Shown here piece by piece: positions 24,859 to 33,267 of a DNA stretch of 64,000 nt. Position 1 is the first letter of the stretch. Every line of letters begins with the position of its first letter. The translations under genes were made by a program, and so were the position numbers. The notes below the pieces were generated by a model. The model was not told where the DNA came from. It made no database searches and saw only the letters and a program-made list of their open reading frames with translations. The stretch comes from Spectribacter hydrogenoxidans. Lineage in GTDB: Bacteria; Pseudomonadota; Gammaproteobacteria; Nevskiales; Salinisphaeraceae. The stretch spans positions 62,001 through 126,000 of the forward strand of contig NZ_JAVRIB010000002.1 in NCBI RefSeq assembly GCF_031846275.1, in the 5' to 3' direction.

Positions 24859-24866
24859 AATCATGA

Positions 24867-26162
24867 CTACCGCTGATCGATGGGCGTGTAGCTGCGCTTG
24901 GGACTGCCGGTGTAGATCTGCCGCGGCCGGGCGATGCGCATCGCCGGGTCGTTCTGCATTTCGCACCAGTGGGCTGCCCAGCCGACCGTCCGGGCGATGG
25001 CGAACATGGACGTGAACATGTTGATGGGAATACCCAGCGCCTGGTAGATGATGCCGGAGTAGAAGTCGACGTTCGGGTAGAGCTTGCGCTCCTTGAAGTA
25101 GTCGTCTTCCAGCGCGATGCGTTCCAGTTCCATCGCCAGCTCGAACAGCGGATGGTTCTCGATGCCCAGGTGCTGCAGCACCTCGTGGCAGTAGCCGCGG
25201 ATGATGGTGGCGCGGGGGTCGAAGTTCTTGTACACGCGGTGGCCGAAGCCCATCAGGCGGAACGGGTCGTCCTTGTCCTTGGCCTTCTCCAGGTATCTCG
25301 GCACCTGGGAGATGTCGCCGATCTCACCCAGCATGTTCAGCACCGCCTCGTTGGCGCCGCCGTGGGCCGGCCCCCACAGGGCCGCGATGCCGGAGGCAAT
25401 GGCCGCGTAGGGATTGGTGCCGGTGGAGCCGGCCATGCGTACTGTCGAGGTGGAGGCGTTCTGCTCATGGTCGGCATGCAGGATGAACAGCACGTCCAGC
25501 GCCTTGGCCGCGATCGGGTCGACCTCGTAGGTCTCGGCCGGCACCGCGAACAGCATGTGCAGGAAGTTCGAGGTGTAGTCGAGGTCGTTGCGCGGGTACA
25601 TCTTGGGCTGGCCCACGGAATGCTTGTAGGCCGCCGCGGCGATGGTCGGCATCTTGGCGATCATGCGCCGGGCGAAGATTTCCCGGTGGCCGTCATCGCG
25701 GATGTCGGTGGTGTCGTGGTAGAACGCCGACAGCGAGCCCACGATGCCGGTCATCATGGCCATCGGATGGGCGTCGTAGTGGAAGCCGTCGAAGAACTTG
25801 CTAAGCGACTCGTTGAGCATCGTGTGCTGCGTGATCGCGCCCACGAACTCGTCCAGCTGTGGTGTGGTGGGCAGTTCGCCGTAGAGCACCAGATAGGCCA
25901 CCTCGAGGAAGCTCGAGTTTTCCGCCAGCTGGTCCACCGGATAGCCCCGATACAGCAGGATGCCCTCGGCGCCATCGATATAGGTGATGTCCGACTGCGT
26001 GCTGCAAGTGGCGGTGAATGCTGGATCGTAGGTGAACACGCCGTGCTCGGCGTTGATCCGGCTGACATCCACCGCAGGCGTGCCGACAGTGCCCTCCACC
26101 ACGGGCAGTTCGGACGTGACGCCCGATTCCGGATTGGTCAGCGTAAAGGCCTTTTTCGACAT
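24867..26162 (-). CDS. gltA: Citrate synthase (type II)
   Basis: Citrate synthase condenses acetyl-CoA with oxaloacetate at the entry of the TCA cycle. The 431-residue product matches the hexameric gram-negative type in length and in its N-terminal beta-rich extension (about residues 1-60). The active-site regions are visible: WGPAHGGANEAVL near residue 265 and FGHRVYKNFDPRA near 305 (catalytic His residues), and NVDFYSGI near 365 (catalytic Asp), with SPKRSYTPI at the C terminus. The gene lies 36 bp downstream of the malic enzyme gene on the same strand, so the two are probably cotranscribed, which is not the usual genetic setting for gltA. Confidence 0.97.
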   Translation of the reverse strand: MSKKAFTLTNPESGVTSELPVVEGTVGTPAVDVSRINAEHGVFTYDPAFTATCSTQSDITYIDGAEGILLYRGYPVDQLAENSSFLEVAYLVLYGELPTTPQLDEFVGAITQHTMLNESLSKFFDGFHYDAHPMAMMTGIVGSLSAFYHDTTDIRDDGHREIFARRMIAKMPTIAAAAYKHSVGQPKMYPRNDLDYTSNFLHMLFAVPAETYEVDPIAAKALDVLFILHADHEQNASTSTVRMAGSTGTNPYAAIASGIAALWGPAHGGANEAVLNMLGEIGDISQVPRYLEKAKDKDDPFRLMGFGHRVYKNFDPRATIIRGYCHEVLQHLGIENHPLFELAMELERIALEDDYFKERKLYPNVDFYSGIIYQALGIPINMFTSMFAIARTVGWAAHWCEMQNDPAMRIARPRQIYTGSPKRSYTPIDQR

Positions 26163-26198
26163 ACCTTGAAGTCTCCCGATTGAACGCTTGGCGATGGC

Positions 26199-27473
26199 CT
26201 AGTCCGTGCCCGGTGTTGCCACGGCGGGCTGCGGATAGTGCTTGGGATAACCGGTCCGCGCCACCCCGGTCTCCACCGCAGCGGCTGCAACGGCGGCCGG
26301 GATGAAGTCGATCAGGCGCGGATCGAACGGGCTGGGAATGATGTATTCCGGCCCGAAAGCCATCGAGGTCTGGTCATGTGCCTCCAGTACGCTGGTGGGC
26401 ACTGGCTCGCGAGCCAGTGCCTGTAGCGCATTGGCGGCGGCGATGTGCATCGTGGTGTTGATGCGACGGGCACGCACGTCGAGCGCACCCCGGAAAATAT
26501 ACGGGAATCCGAGCACGTTGTTGATCTGGTTCGGGTAGTCGCTGCGGCCGGTGGCCATGATCAGATCATCGCGCGCGGCCATGGCCAGCTCCGGGGAAAT
26601 CTCCGGATTGGGGTTGGACAGCGCGAACACCACCGGCCGCGGCGGCATCGCCCGGATCATGTCCTGGGTGACGGTGTCCGGGCCGGACAGGCCGATGAAC
26701 ACGTCGGCATTGCGCATCGCGTCGTCGACCGTGCGCAGATTCGTCCTGGTGGCGAATTCGGCCTTCTGAGGCGTCAAGTCGTCGCGGTCGCTGTGGATCA
26801 CGCCCTTGCGATCGAGCATGAACACGTTGTCCAGCTTCGCCCCCATTTCCAGCAGCAGTTTCATCGAGGCCACGCCGGCCGCGCCCGCGCCCATGCAGAC
26901 GATGACGGCGTCTTCCAGGCGCTTGCCCTGCAGGTCCAGTGCGTTCTTAAGGCCGGCCGCCACGATGATCGCGGTGCCGTGCTGGTCATCGTGGAACACC
27001 GGGATGTCCAGGCGCTCGATCAACCGGGTCTCAATCTCGAAGCAGTGGGGCGCGGCGATGTCTTCCAGGTTGATGCCGCCGAAGGTGGGTGCGATGCGCG
27101 CCACAGTATCGACGAAATCATCCGGATTGTCGGCGTCCACCTCGATGTCGAACACGTTGACGTCGGCGAACTTCTTGAACAGCACCGCCTTGCCTTCCAT
27201 CACCGGCTTGCTGGCCAGGGCCCCGGTGTTGCCCAGACCCAGCACCGCGGTACCGTTGGTGATCACCGCGATCAGGTTGCCCCTGGAGGTGTAGCGGAAG
27301 GCATCCTCGGGATTGGCCGCGATCGCCTTGACCGGCTCCGCCACCCCGGGGCTGTAGGCCAGCGACAGCTCCTCGTAGGTGGTGAACGGTTTGGTGACCG
27401 AGATTGCCAGCTTCCCCGGCTGGGGGAACTCGTGGTAATCCAGCGCTTCCTGTTTGCGTGAATACTCGGCCAT
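26199..27473 (-). CDS. Malic enzyme (malate dehydrogenase, oxaloacetate-decarboxylating)
   Basis: The enzyme converts malate to pyruvate and CO2 with reduction of NAD(P). The 424-residue protein covers the malic N-terminal domain (TYEELSLAYSPGVAEP, then TNGTAVLGLGNTGALASKPVMEG) and the NAD-binding domain (VCMGAGAAGVASMKLLLEMG near residue 190; FALSNPNPEISPE near 285). The FHDDQHGTA metal-site motif is near 160. It lacks the C-terminal phosphotransacetylase domain that makes E. coli MaeB about 760 residues, so it is the short form. NADP or NAD preference cannot be decided. It is followed 36 bp later by gltA. Confidence 0.93.
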   Translation of the reverse strand: MAEYSRKQEALDYHEFPQPGKLAISVTKPFTTYEELSLAYSPGVAEPVKAIAANPEDAFRYTSRGNLIAVITNGTAVLGLGNTGALASKPVMEGKAVLFKKFADVNVFDIEVDADNPDDFVDTVARIAPTFGGINLEDIAAPHCFEIETRLIERLDIPVFHDDQHGTAIIVAAGLKNALDLQGKRLEDAVIVCMGAGAAGVASMKLLLEMGAKLDNVFMLDRKGVIHSDRDDLTPQKAEFATRTNLRTVDDAMRNADVFIGLSGPDTVTQDMIRAMPPRPVVFALSNPNPEISPELAMAARDDLIMATGRSDYPNQINNVLGFPYIFRGALDVRARRINTTMHIAAANALQALAREPVPTSVLEAHDQTSMAFGPEYIIPSPFDPRLIDFIPAAVAAAAVETGVARTGYPKHYPQPAVATPGTD

Positions 27474-27550
27474 GAACCTGTTTGCGGTCGGAGGGACGGC
27501 GTGTCCCGAGGTGACAAACGAAAACGCGGCGCGCTGCGCCGCAACATCGA

Positions 27551-27556
27551 ATTATA
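27551..27556 (-). promoter_or_regulatory. Possible -10 box of the malic enzyme-gltA operon
   Basis: The minus strand carries a perfect TATAAT at 27556-27551, 78 bp upstream of the malic enzyme start, in otherwise GC-rich sequence. No good -35 hexamer is at the usual distance (TGGTCG, 3 of 6 matches, at spacing 17). The leader then contains a GC-rich hairpin, GCGGCGC-GCT-GCGCCGC (27526-27542). Confidence 0.35.
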
Positions 27557-27610
27557 ACGAGCGTGGTGGCCCGCGACCACTCACTCGGGTGGTGGGGGCA
27601 ATCCGCCCGG

Positions 27611-27799
27611 TCAATCGTCCTCGCGCTGCACGCGCACGACGGCCGCTTCGTCCGGGTGGAACAGGGCGATGCTGACCCGCATCGGCTGGCAGCAGACCTG
27701 GCAATCCTCGATGTAACAGGCATCGCCCATCGAGGCATCCACCAGCAGAGTCTGGGCCTCGCCGCAGTAGGGGCAGTCGATGCGGGTTTCGTCGAGCAT
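27611..27799 (-). CDS. CPXCG motif-containing cysteine-rich protein
   Basis: This 62-residue protein has two zinc-knuckle-like pairs: CPYC at residues 9-12 followed by a Gly, and CQVCCQP near residue 33-39. The conserved YIEDCQVCCQPM segment identifies the CPXCG family of small cytosolic proteins. Zinc binding is likely; a cellular function has not been established. It lies 10 bp downstream of hemW and probably shares its transcript. Confidence 0.88.
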   Translation of the reverse strand: MLDETRIDCPYCGEAQTLLVDASMGDACYIEDCQVCCQPMRVSIALFHPDEAAVVRVQREDD

Positions 27800-27809
27800 C
27801 GATACGGCG

Positions 27810-28964
27810 TCAGGCCGCGCTGGGCAGCAGGTCGGTCAGCAGGGTGTCGAGATGCCGGCCGCCCAGGGCGGTGCAGCGCACACCACCGGCGTGTGATTCC
27901 ACCAGGCCGCGATCCATCGCCGGAGCCAGTTCGCGCAGAAGCCGGGCCCAGTCGCCACCGGTGCGGGTCTCGAAGCAGTGGCGATCGAAACCATCGGTCA
28001 GGCGCAACCCGTTCATCAGGAATTCGAACCGGGCGTCGTCCGGCGCCACCCGGTGCTCGGCCGCCGGAGTGACCGGATCGCGCCGATAGAGATTGGGCAG
28101 CGGCTGCTTGGCGCGGCGGAGAATATGCCCCTCGCGGTCGGTGAGCTTGCCGTGCGCCCCGGCGCCGATACCGAGATAGTCGCCGAACAGCCAGTAGTTG
28201 CGGTTGTGGCGACTCTCGAAGCCGGGGCGGGCCCAGGCCGAAATCTCGTAGGCGCGCAGGCCGGCCGTGGTCAGCGCCCGGGCGCCGCGGCGGTGCATGG
28301 TCCAGGCTGCTTCGCTGTCGGGCAGGGTCGGGGGGCGGGCGTGAAACGCCGTACCGGGCTCCAGCGTCAGCTGGTAGCGGGAGACATGCGGCGGGGCCGT
28401 GGACAGCAGCGCCTGCAGGTCGGCGTCGGCGTCGGTCGTCGACTGCGTCGGCAGGGCGTACATCAGGTCGAGATTGAAGTTGTCGAACCCGGCAGCGCGA
28501 GCGGATGCCACGGCGTCGCGGGCAGCGGCGGCGTCATGGATGCGGCCGAGCCGCTGCAACGCCTGGTCGTTCAGGCTCTGAACGCCGATCGACAACCGGT
28601 TCACCCCGGCCTGGCGGAAACCCGCAAAGCGCGCCTGCTCCGCCGCGCCGGGATTGGCCTCCAGCGTGATCTCGCAGTCCGTGGCCAGCGGCAGTCGGGC
28701 CCGCACCGAGTCGAGAATCCGCTGGATCGCCTCGGCGGAGAACAGGCTGGGCGTGCCGCCGCCGAAGAAGATGGAGACCAGCGGGCGTCCACCGGCCAGG
28801 GGCAGGTCGTGGTCGAGGTCCCGGATCAGGGCGTCGACGTAATCGGTTTCCGGCAGCTGCGCCGGGGCGCGGTGGGAGTTGAAGTCGCAGTAGGGGCACT
28901 TGCGTACGCACCATGGCAGGTGCACGTAAAGGGCAAGCGGGATGCGATCTCGGTCGGCGGGCAT
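27810..28964 (-). CDS. hemW: HemW-type radical SAM heme chaperone
   Basis: The 384-residue protein has the radical-SAM cluster motif CVRKCPYC (Cys-x3-Cys-x2-Cys) near residue 18, SIFFGGGTPSLF near 65, the SAM-contact segment ITLEANPGA near 100 and GVNRLSIGVQSLND near 120. The C-terminal domain includes GIGAGAHG and the HemN-like tail. HemW was long annotated as oxygen-independent coproporphyrinogen oxidase but lacks a Cys of the true HemN motif (CxxxCxxCxC) and acts in heme insertion. Here the fourth Cys position is Phe-Asn, agreeing with HemW. The order rph-rdgB-hemW is the usual gammaproteobacterial one; it starts 14 bp after rdgB. Confidence 0.93.
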   Translation of the reverse strand: MPADRDRIPLALYVHLPWCVRKCPYCDFNSHRAPAQLPETDYVDALIRDLDHDLPLAGGRPLVSIFFGGGTPSLFSAEAIQRILDSVRARLPLATDCEITLEANPGAAEQARFAGFRQAGVNRLSIGVQSLNDQALQRLGRIHDAAAARDAVASARAAGFDNFNLDLMYALPTQSTTDADADLQALLSTAPPHVSRYQLTLEPGTAFHARPPTLPDSEAAWTMHRRGARALTTAGLRAYEISAWARPGFESRHNRNYWLFGDYLGIGAGAHGKLTDREGHILRRAKQPLPNLYRRDPVTPAAEHRVAPDDARFEFLMNGLRLTDGFDRHCFETRTGGDWARLLRELAPAMDRGLVESHAGGVRCTALGGRHLDTLLTDLLPSAA

Positions 28965-28978
28965 GGTGGCGGTGCCGC

Positions 28979-29581
28979 TCAGGCGGATCCCAGCAGTGTC
29001 AGCAGGGCGCGCATGGCCTGGCCCCGGTGGCTGACGTGATTCTTGTGCTCGGGCGCCAGTTCGGCGGCGCTGGCGCTTTCGGCGGGAACCCAGAACAGCG
29101 GGTCGTAGCCGAAGCCGCCCTCGCCTCGGGGGATGTCGAGAATGCGCCCGGCCCAGCGGCCCTGGGCGATGGCCGGGTCCGGATCCTCGGCATGCCGGAC
29201 CAATACCACCGTGCAGTGGAAATGCGCCTCGCGCTGGTTCGGGTCGAGGCCGGACAGCGCCGACAGCAGCTTGGCGTTATTGGCCTCGTCGTTGCCGTGT
29301 TCGCCGGCGTAGCGGGCCGAATGCACCCCCGGGGCGCCGTCCAGCGCATCCACGCACAGCCCGGAATCGTCCGCCAGCGCCGGCAGGCCGGTGGCGCCGG
29401 CCACGTGCCGAGCCTTGATCAGGGCGTTTTCCACAAAAGTGGGGGCGGTTTCCGGGGCGTCGGGTACGTCGAAAGCCGATTGCGGCAACACCTCGATGCC
29501 CCTGCCGTCGAGCATCGCCTGCAGTTCGGCCAGCTTGCCGGCGTTGCTGGAGGCGAGGACGAGTTTTTTCGCGTCGGTCAT
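28979..29581 (-). CDS. rdgB: XTP/dITP diphosphatase (non-canonical purine NTP pyrophosphatase)
   Basis: RdgB removes pyrophosphate from dITP, ITP and XTP to keep these nucleotides out of DNA and RNA. The 200-residue product starts at ATG 29581, supported by GGAG ten bases before. The substrate-binding SSNAGKLAELQ lies at residues about 10-20, ALADDSGLCVDALDGAPGVHSARYAG near 70, the metal/active-site block GEGGFGYDPLFWVP near 150, and the C-terminal SHRGQAM near 180. The gene sits between rph and hemW as in many gammaproteobacteria. Confidence 0.95.
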   Translation of the reverse strand: MTDAKKLVLASSNAGKLAELQAMLDGRGIEVLPQSAFDVPDAPETAPTFVENALIKARHVAGATGLPALADDSGLCVDALDGAPGVHSARYAGEHGNDEANNAKLLSALSGLDPNQREAHFHCTVVLVRHAEDPDPAIAQGRWAGRILDIPRGEGGFGYDPLFWVPAESASAAELAPEHKNHVSHRGQAMRALLTLLGSA

Positions 29582-29663
29582 CGCCGGACTCCGTTGCAAT
29601 CGACAGCGTCAACATGAAACACGAAACCTAAAACCCGAAACAGCTAAGCGCGGTCTCGCGCGC

Positions 29664-30386
29664 TTAGTCCGCCAGCGCCTGCTGTTGCAGCGCCGTCAAC
29701 TCCCCGATGCCCTTCTCCGCGAGCCCGAGCATCGCATCGAGTTCCTCGCGCCGGAAGGCATGGCCCTCGGCCGTACCCTGGATTTCCACGAAGGCACCGG
29801 CCTCGTTCATGATCACGTTCATGTCGGTTTCGGCCCGGGAGTCCTCGGCGTAGTCGAGGTCGAGCACCGGCTGGCCGTCGAACACCCCCACCGATACGGC
29901 GGCGATCTGCCCATGGATGGGATTGCTCTTGAGCTTGCCCTGCTTGCGTAGCCGGCTGACCGCATCCACCAGCGCCACGTAGCTGCCGGTGATCGCCGCA
30001 GTGCGGGTGCCGCCGTCGGCCTGGATGACGTCGCAGTCCAGGGTGACGGTGCGCTGGCCCAGTGCCTTCATGTCCAGCACGGCCCGCAGGCTGCGTCCGA
30101 TCAGCCGCTGGATTTCCACCGTGCGGCCGCCCTGTTTGCCGCGGGCGGCCTCGCGCCCGCCGCGGGTGTTGGTGGCGCGCGGGAGCATGCCGTACTCGGC
30201 CGTCACCCAGCCCTGATCGCTGTTGCGCAGCCAGGGCGGCACGCGGTCCTCGATGCTGGCGGTGCAGATCACCCGGGTGTCGCCGAAGCTCACCAGCACC
30301 GACCCTTCGGCGTGCATGGTGAAGTGGCGCTGGAATTCGATGGCACGCAGCTCGTCGGCTGCGCGGCCGCTGGGTCGGAAGCTCAC
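29664..30386 (-). CDS. rph: Ribonuclease PH
   Basis: RNase PH trims the 3' ends of tRNA precursors by phosphorolysis. The protein shows FRPSGRAADELR at the start, GSVLVSFGDTRVICTASIE near residue 30, the phosphate-binding region NTRGGREAARGKQGGRTVEIQRLIGRSLR at about 75-103, LDCDVIQADGGTRTAAITG near 118, and DLDYAEDSRAETDMNVI near 170. The GTG at 30386 gives 240 residues and the expected N terminus; an upstream ATG at 30425 would add 13 residues not typical of the family. It is followed by rdgB and hemW. Confidence 0.93.
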   Translation of the reverse strand: MSFRPSGRAADELRAIEFQRHFTMHAEGSVLVSFGDTRVICTASIEDRVPPWLRNSDQGWVTAEYGMLPRATNTRGGREAARGKQGGRTVEIQRLIGRSLRAVLDMKALGQRTVTLDCDVIQADGGTRTAAITGSYVALVDAVSRLRKQGKLKSNPIHGQIAAVSVGVFDGQPVLDLDYAEDSRAETDMNVIMNEAGAFVEIQGTAEGHAFRREELDAMLGLAEKGIGELTALQQQALAD

Positions 30387-30431
30387 AAGCCCGTTCCGCC
30401 GTTGAATGGGCGCGGAGTATAGCAACGGGCG

Positions 30432-30452
30432 GGACTCGGGACTCGGGACTCG
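30432..30452. repeat. Three tandem copies of a 7-base repeat
   Basis: GGACTCG occurs three times in a row (30432-30452) just upstream of rph. It is a short simple repeat, likely to vary in copy number. It lies between the start of rph and a pair of REP elements. Confidence 0.6.
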
Positions 30453-30474
30453 GCGTTGGGCGGCACTTTGGGCA

Positions 30475-30528
30475 GGCGCGATGAATCGCGTCCTACCGCC
30501 CGGTTGTAGGGCGCCATTTTATGGCGCC
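30475..30528. repeat. Pair of REP-like palindromes in inverted arrangement
   Basis: The complement of 30475-30496 reads GTAGGACGCGATTCATCGCG (and CC), and 30506-30528 reads GTAGGGCGCCATTTTATGGC (and GCC). Both share the GTAGG head followed by a short self-complementary part. They lie back to back, 9 bases apart, in the spacer between the HEGGH-protein gene and rph. Related copies occur at 33268-33343 and 47294-47315. Confidence 0.65.
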
Positions 30529-30536
30529 AGCCCGAT

Positions 30537-31055
30537 TCAGACGCGGCAGCGCCAAGTAAGGCGTCCAGCCTGGTCCAGTATCCCGTGTGCCTGAAGCCAG
30601 GCCAGGGCATCCTCGGCATCCTGCTCGAGCCAGGCCGCGGTCGAGCCCAGCCGGAAGCTGTAGCCCCAGCGGTCCATGTCCCGGCAGAGTCTGGCGTGGC
30701 CCACGTCGGGCAGGTGATCGGCCAGCAGCAGTTGCAGGTAGCACACGCCGTTTTCCTCGTCGTAGTCGCCGCCGGCGTCGGTGTCCAGGCCGGTGCGGCG
30801 GCGGTCGTCCATGCAGACGAAATGCCCGCCTTCGTGGAGCGCGGAATGCACCGGGGTGTCGGCGCGCAGGTACAGTCGGTTAGCCACCAGGCCGGACTCC
30901 TCGTCACCCCAGAAGCTGCCGGGGATGGCCTCGGCCGGGGCAACCGTATGCACCGTCAGGCCGTAGTGGTGCCAGAGTGTGACGAGGGCGTCCTGGTCAA
31001 CATCCCGCCAGCGCAGCACATCGGTTTCTGACATCATCGGGTCCGCGGCTGTCAT
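30537..31055 (-). CDS. Conserved protein with an HEGGH zinc-protease-like motif
   Basis: The 172-residue protein contains HSALHEGGHFVCMDDRRR near residues 68-85, an exact HExxH zinc motif, followed 20-25 residues later by an acidic, Cys-containing stretch (DTDAGGDYDEENGVCYLQLL) whose glutamates could supply a third ligand. Such spacing is seen in gluzincin-type peptidases, but no signal peptide or other peptidase domain is present, so the protein would be cytoplasmic. No named family was recognised. A downstream ATG at 31034 (MSETDVL) is an alternative start. It precedes rph on the same strand, separated by REP elements, and is read divergently from a lipoprotein gene. Confidence 0.7.
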   Translation of the reverse strand: MTAADPMMSETDVLRWRDVDQDALVTLWHHYGLTVHTVAPAEAIPGSFWGDEESGLVANRLYLRADTPVHSALHEGGHFVCMDDRRRTGLDTDAGGDYDEENGVCYLQLLLADHLPDVGHARLCRDMDRWGYSFRLGSTAAWLEQDAEDALAWLQAHGILDQAGRLTWRCRV

Positions 31056-31089
31056 GCGATTCTTTCATCCTCTGCGGCAAGGGTTTTTC

Positions 31090-31953
31090 ATGTTTCAACG
31101 GTTTGTTCCGGGTGCCGTTTCGTTGTGTCTGATTGCCGGCCTCGCCGGCTGTGCCGGTTGGCCCTTTGGCGGCGGCGCGGCGGCCGATAACAGCCAGGCC
31201 GAGCGCATCATCCGGACCTACGATCTGGACGGCATGCTGGCCCAGGTGGGGCCCATTATCCGTGATTCGCTCGACTCGAATCTGCCGGCGACGGTACCCG
31301 CCGACAAGCGTCGGCAGCTGGATGCGGTCATCGACCAGATCTACGCGCCGGAGCGGCTGGCGCAGGACATGGCGCAGCGGTTGCAGCAGCGTGCGGTCGA
31401 GCGGGACCAGACCGGCAAGCTCGCAGTGGCGGCCGAGACGGTGGGTGATCCCCTGGTCGGCCGCATGGTGGCCAACGAACAGGCGGCGGAAACCGAGGCG
31501 TTCGCCACCGGGTTCCAGGCGTTTCTCCAGCAGCCCCGCGATCCGGCCGAGGAGCCGCGCCTGGCGCGCATGCGCGAGTTGATCTCGGAGATGCAGCTGG
31601 TGGACCTGCAGATCGAATTCAACGCCGGCATGCTGCGCGGGATGGTGGCGGCCCGCAACGAAGTGGTGCCGGCTGACTATGAAGTGTCGGTCGAAAACCG
31701 TGCCCGCATGCTGGATCAGACCCGGGAGTCGCTGCGCGAGCGGTTGCCGTCGCAGCTGCCGACCATGCTGCTCTATGCCCACCGGGAGGTCAGCGATGCG
31801 GACGTCTACGCCTACCTGGCGTTGCACGACCAGCCGGGCATGCGCTGGGTCAACCGGGCCCTGCCGGTAGTGCTGGCGGACACGCTGACGGCGGCGGCCG
31901 AGCGCCTTGCCGGCGCCTATCCGCCGCCGTCCGCGGACGCGCCCCGGGACTGA
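31090..31953 (+). CDS. Lipoprotein of unknown function
   Basis: The 287-residue product starts at ATG 31090 behind AAGGG and has a lipoprotein signal peptide ending CLIAGLAGC, giving a lipidated Cys near residue 20. The mature part is almost entirely helical, with alternating charged segments (YAPERLAQDMAQRLQQRAVERD near 100; LISEMQLVDLQIEFNAGM near 180). The N-terminal mature part resembles DUF2059-type helical repeats, but the match is too weak to assign. An upstream in-frame ATG at 31054 is possible. The gene is followed by a metal exporter gene; no functional link can be shown. Confidence 0.65.
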   Translation: MFQRFVPGAVSLCLIAGLAGCAGWPFGGGAAADNSQAERIIRTYDLDGMLAQVGPIIRDSLDSNLPATVPADKRRQLDAVIDQIYAPERLAQDMAQRLQQRAVERDQTGKLAVAAETVGDPLVGRMVANEQAAETEAFATGFQAFLQQPRDPAEEPRLARMRELISEMQLVDLQIEFNAGMLRGMVAARNEVVPADYEVSVENRARMLDQTRESLRERLPSQLPTMLLYAHREVSDADVYAYLALHDQPGMRWVNRALPVVLADTLTAAAERLAGAYPPPSADAPRD

Positions 31954-32035
31954 CGGAATCGTTGCATTTGCGTGTCGCGTCGCCTAGCATTGGGTGCGAA
32001 ATTATGCCCAAGCTGAATTTGTCACACCCGGCTCC

Positions 32036-33247
32036 ATGACCGCCGCCATCCTCGCCGCCAAACAGGGCCTGCTGGATCTCCAGCAATGGGGCCGACAAGC
32101 AATTTCCTGGCGCGTTCTCGTGCCGGTGGGGCTGTTGTTGCTGAGCTGGCGGTTCCCCGAGGTGGGCACCATCATCATCGACACGATCAGCGAGGCCTAC
32201 CTGCAGGTCAGCGTGTTCGTGGCCGGCACTCTCATCATCATCTACGGGCTGGAGCGGCTGTTCCGGGTGGACAGTGCCGACCTGCTGGCCCGCCATCCCC
32301 GGGCGCAGGTGCCGGTCGCCGCATTCCTGGGCGCGTTGCCCGGCTGCGGCGGGGCGATTGTCGTGGTCACCCAGTACGTCAACGGCCAGGTCGGCTTCGG
32401 GGCGCTGGTCGCCGTGCTTACCGCCACCATGGGCGACGCGGCCTTCCTGTTGCTGGCGCAGGAGCCTCTGACCGGCATGGCGGTATTCGCCCTGGGCATG
32501 GGGGTGGGCACGATCAGCGGCTACATTCTCGAGGCCATTCACGGTCGGGATTTCATGCGTCGCCGCTCGGATGAGGGCGAGGCCGAGGTTGATGCCGCCG
32601 AGCGACTGCCCGCACGGTCACGCGATGTTCGCGGGCTGCGCGCAGTCTGGATGATGCTGATGGTGCCCGGCGTGGTGATGGCGGTTCCGATTGCCATCCA
32701 GCTGGAGCCGAATACCTGGTTCGGCCCCCTGGCCGAGTTCCGGCCGGTCACCATGCTGGGCTTTGTTGGTGGCATGGCCTGTCTGCTGATGTGGTCGATG
32801 TACCTGTCGTCCGATCCCGGCCACACTTACGCGGCGGCCAATCCCAATGACCGGCGTGAAGACCGGCCGAGTCTGGTATCGCGGGTGGTCAACGACACCA
32901 ACTTCGTCACCGTCTGGGTGATTGCCGCCTTCCTGATGTTCGAGCTGGGCGTGCATTTCACCGGGGCCGACCTGGGTGCGTGGTTTGCGGTGTGGGCACC
33001 GCTGACGCCACTGCTGGCGGTACTGGTGGGTTTCCTGCCCGGCTGCGGACCGCAGATCATCGTGACCACGCTCTATCTGACCGGCGCCATCCCCATGGCG
33101 GCGTTGCTGGGCAACGCCATCAGCAACGACGGCGATGCCCTGTTCCCGGCCCTGGCCCTGGCGCCGCGGGCGGCGCTGGTGGCCACGCTCTACACCGGGG
33201 TGCCGGCGTTGATTGTCGGCTACGGGGCCTACTTTCTGCTGGGTTGA
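32036..33247 (+). CDS. Putative 10-TM heavy-metal exporter (ArsP_2-like / putative manganese transporter)
   Basis: The 403-residue integral membrane protein has about ten hydrophobic segments in two related halves. Each half carries the same signature, LGALPGCGGAIVVVTQY near residue 95 and VGFLPGCGPQIIVTTLY near 335, which points to an internal duplication and a Cys-containing central site. A hydrophilic loop at about 165-200 separates the halves. This arrangement is that of the 10-TM permease group related to ArsP, annotated as heavy-metal exporter or putative manganese transporter. Substrate is not known. ATG 32036 was preferred over an upstream GTG at 31994 because it directly precedes the amphipathic start helix. 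Confidence 0.8.
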   Translation: MTAAILAAKQGLLDLQQWGRQAISWRVLVPVGLLLLSWRFPEVGTIIIDTISEAYLQVSVFVAGTLIIIYGLERLFRVDSADLLARHPRAQVPVAAFLGALPGCGGAIVVVTQYVNGQVGFGALVAVLTATMGDAAFLLLAQEPLTGMAVFALGMGVGTISGYILEAIHGRDFMRRRSDEGEAEVDAAERLPARSRDVRGLRAVWMMLMVPGVVMAVPIAIQLEPNTWFGPLAEFRPVTMLGFVGGMACLLMWSMYLSSDPGHTYAAANPNDRREDRPSLVSRVVNDTNFVTVWVIAAFLMFELGVHFTGADLGAWFAVWAPLTPLLAVLVGFLPGCGPQIIVTTLYLTGAIPMAALLGNAISNDGDALFPALALAPRAALVATLYTGVPALIVGYGAYFLLG

Positions 33248-33267
33248 TGGTCTGGAAGCGTCTTCGT

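Noticed and set aside
27526..27542. GC-rich hairpin in the malic enzyme leader as a terminator
   Set aside because: It lies between the -10-like box and the start codon and has no T-run, so it is described only as part of the leader.
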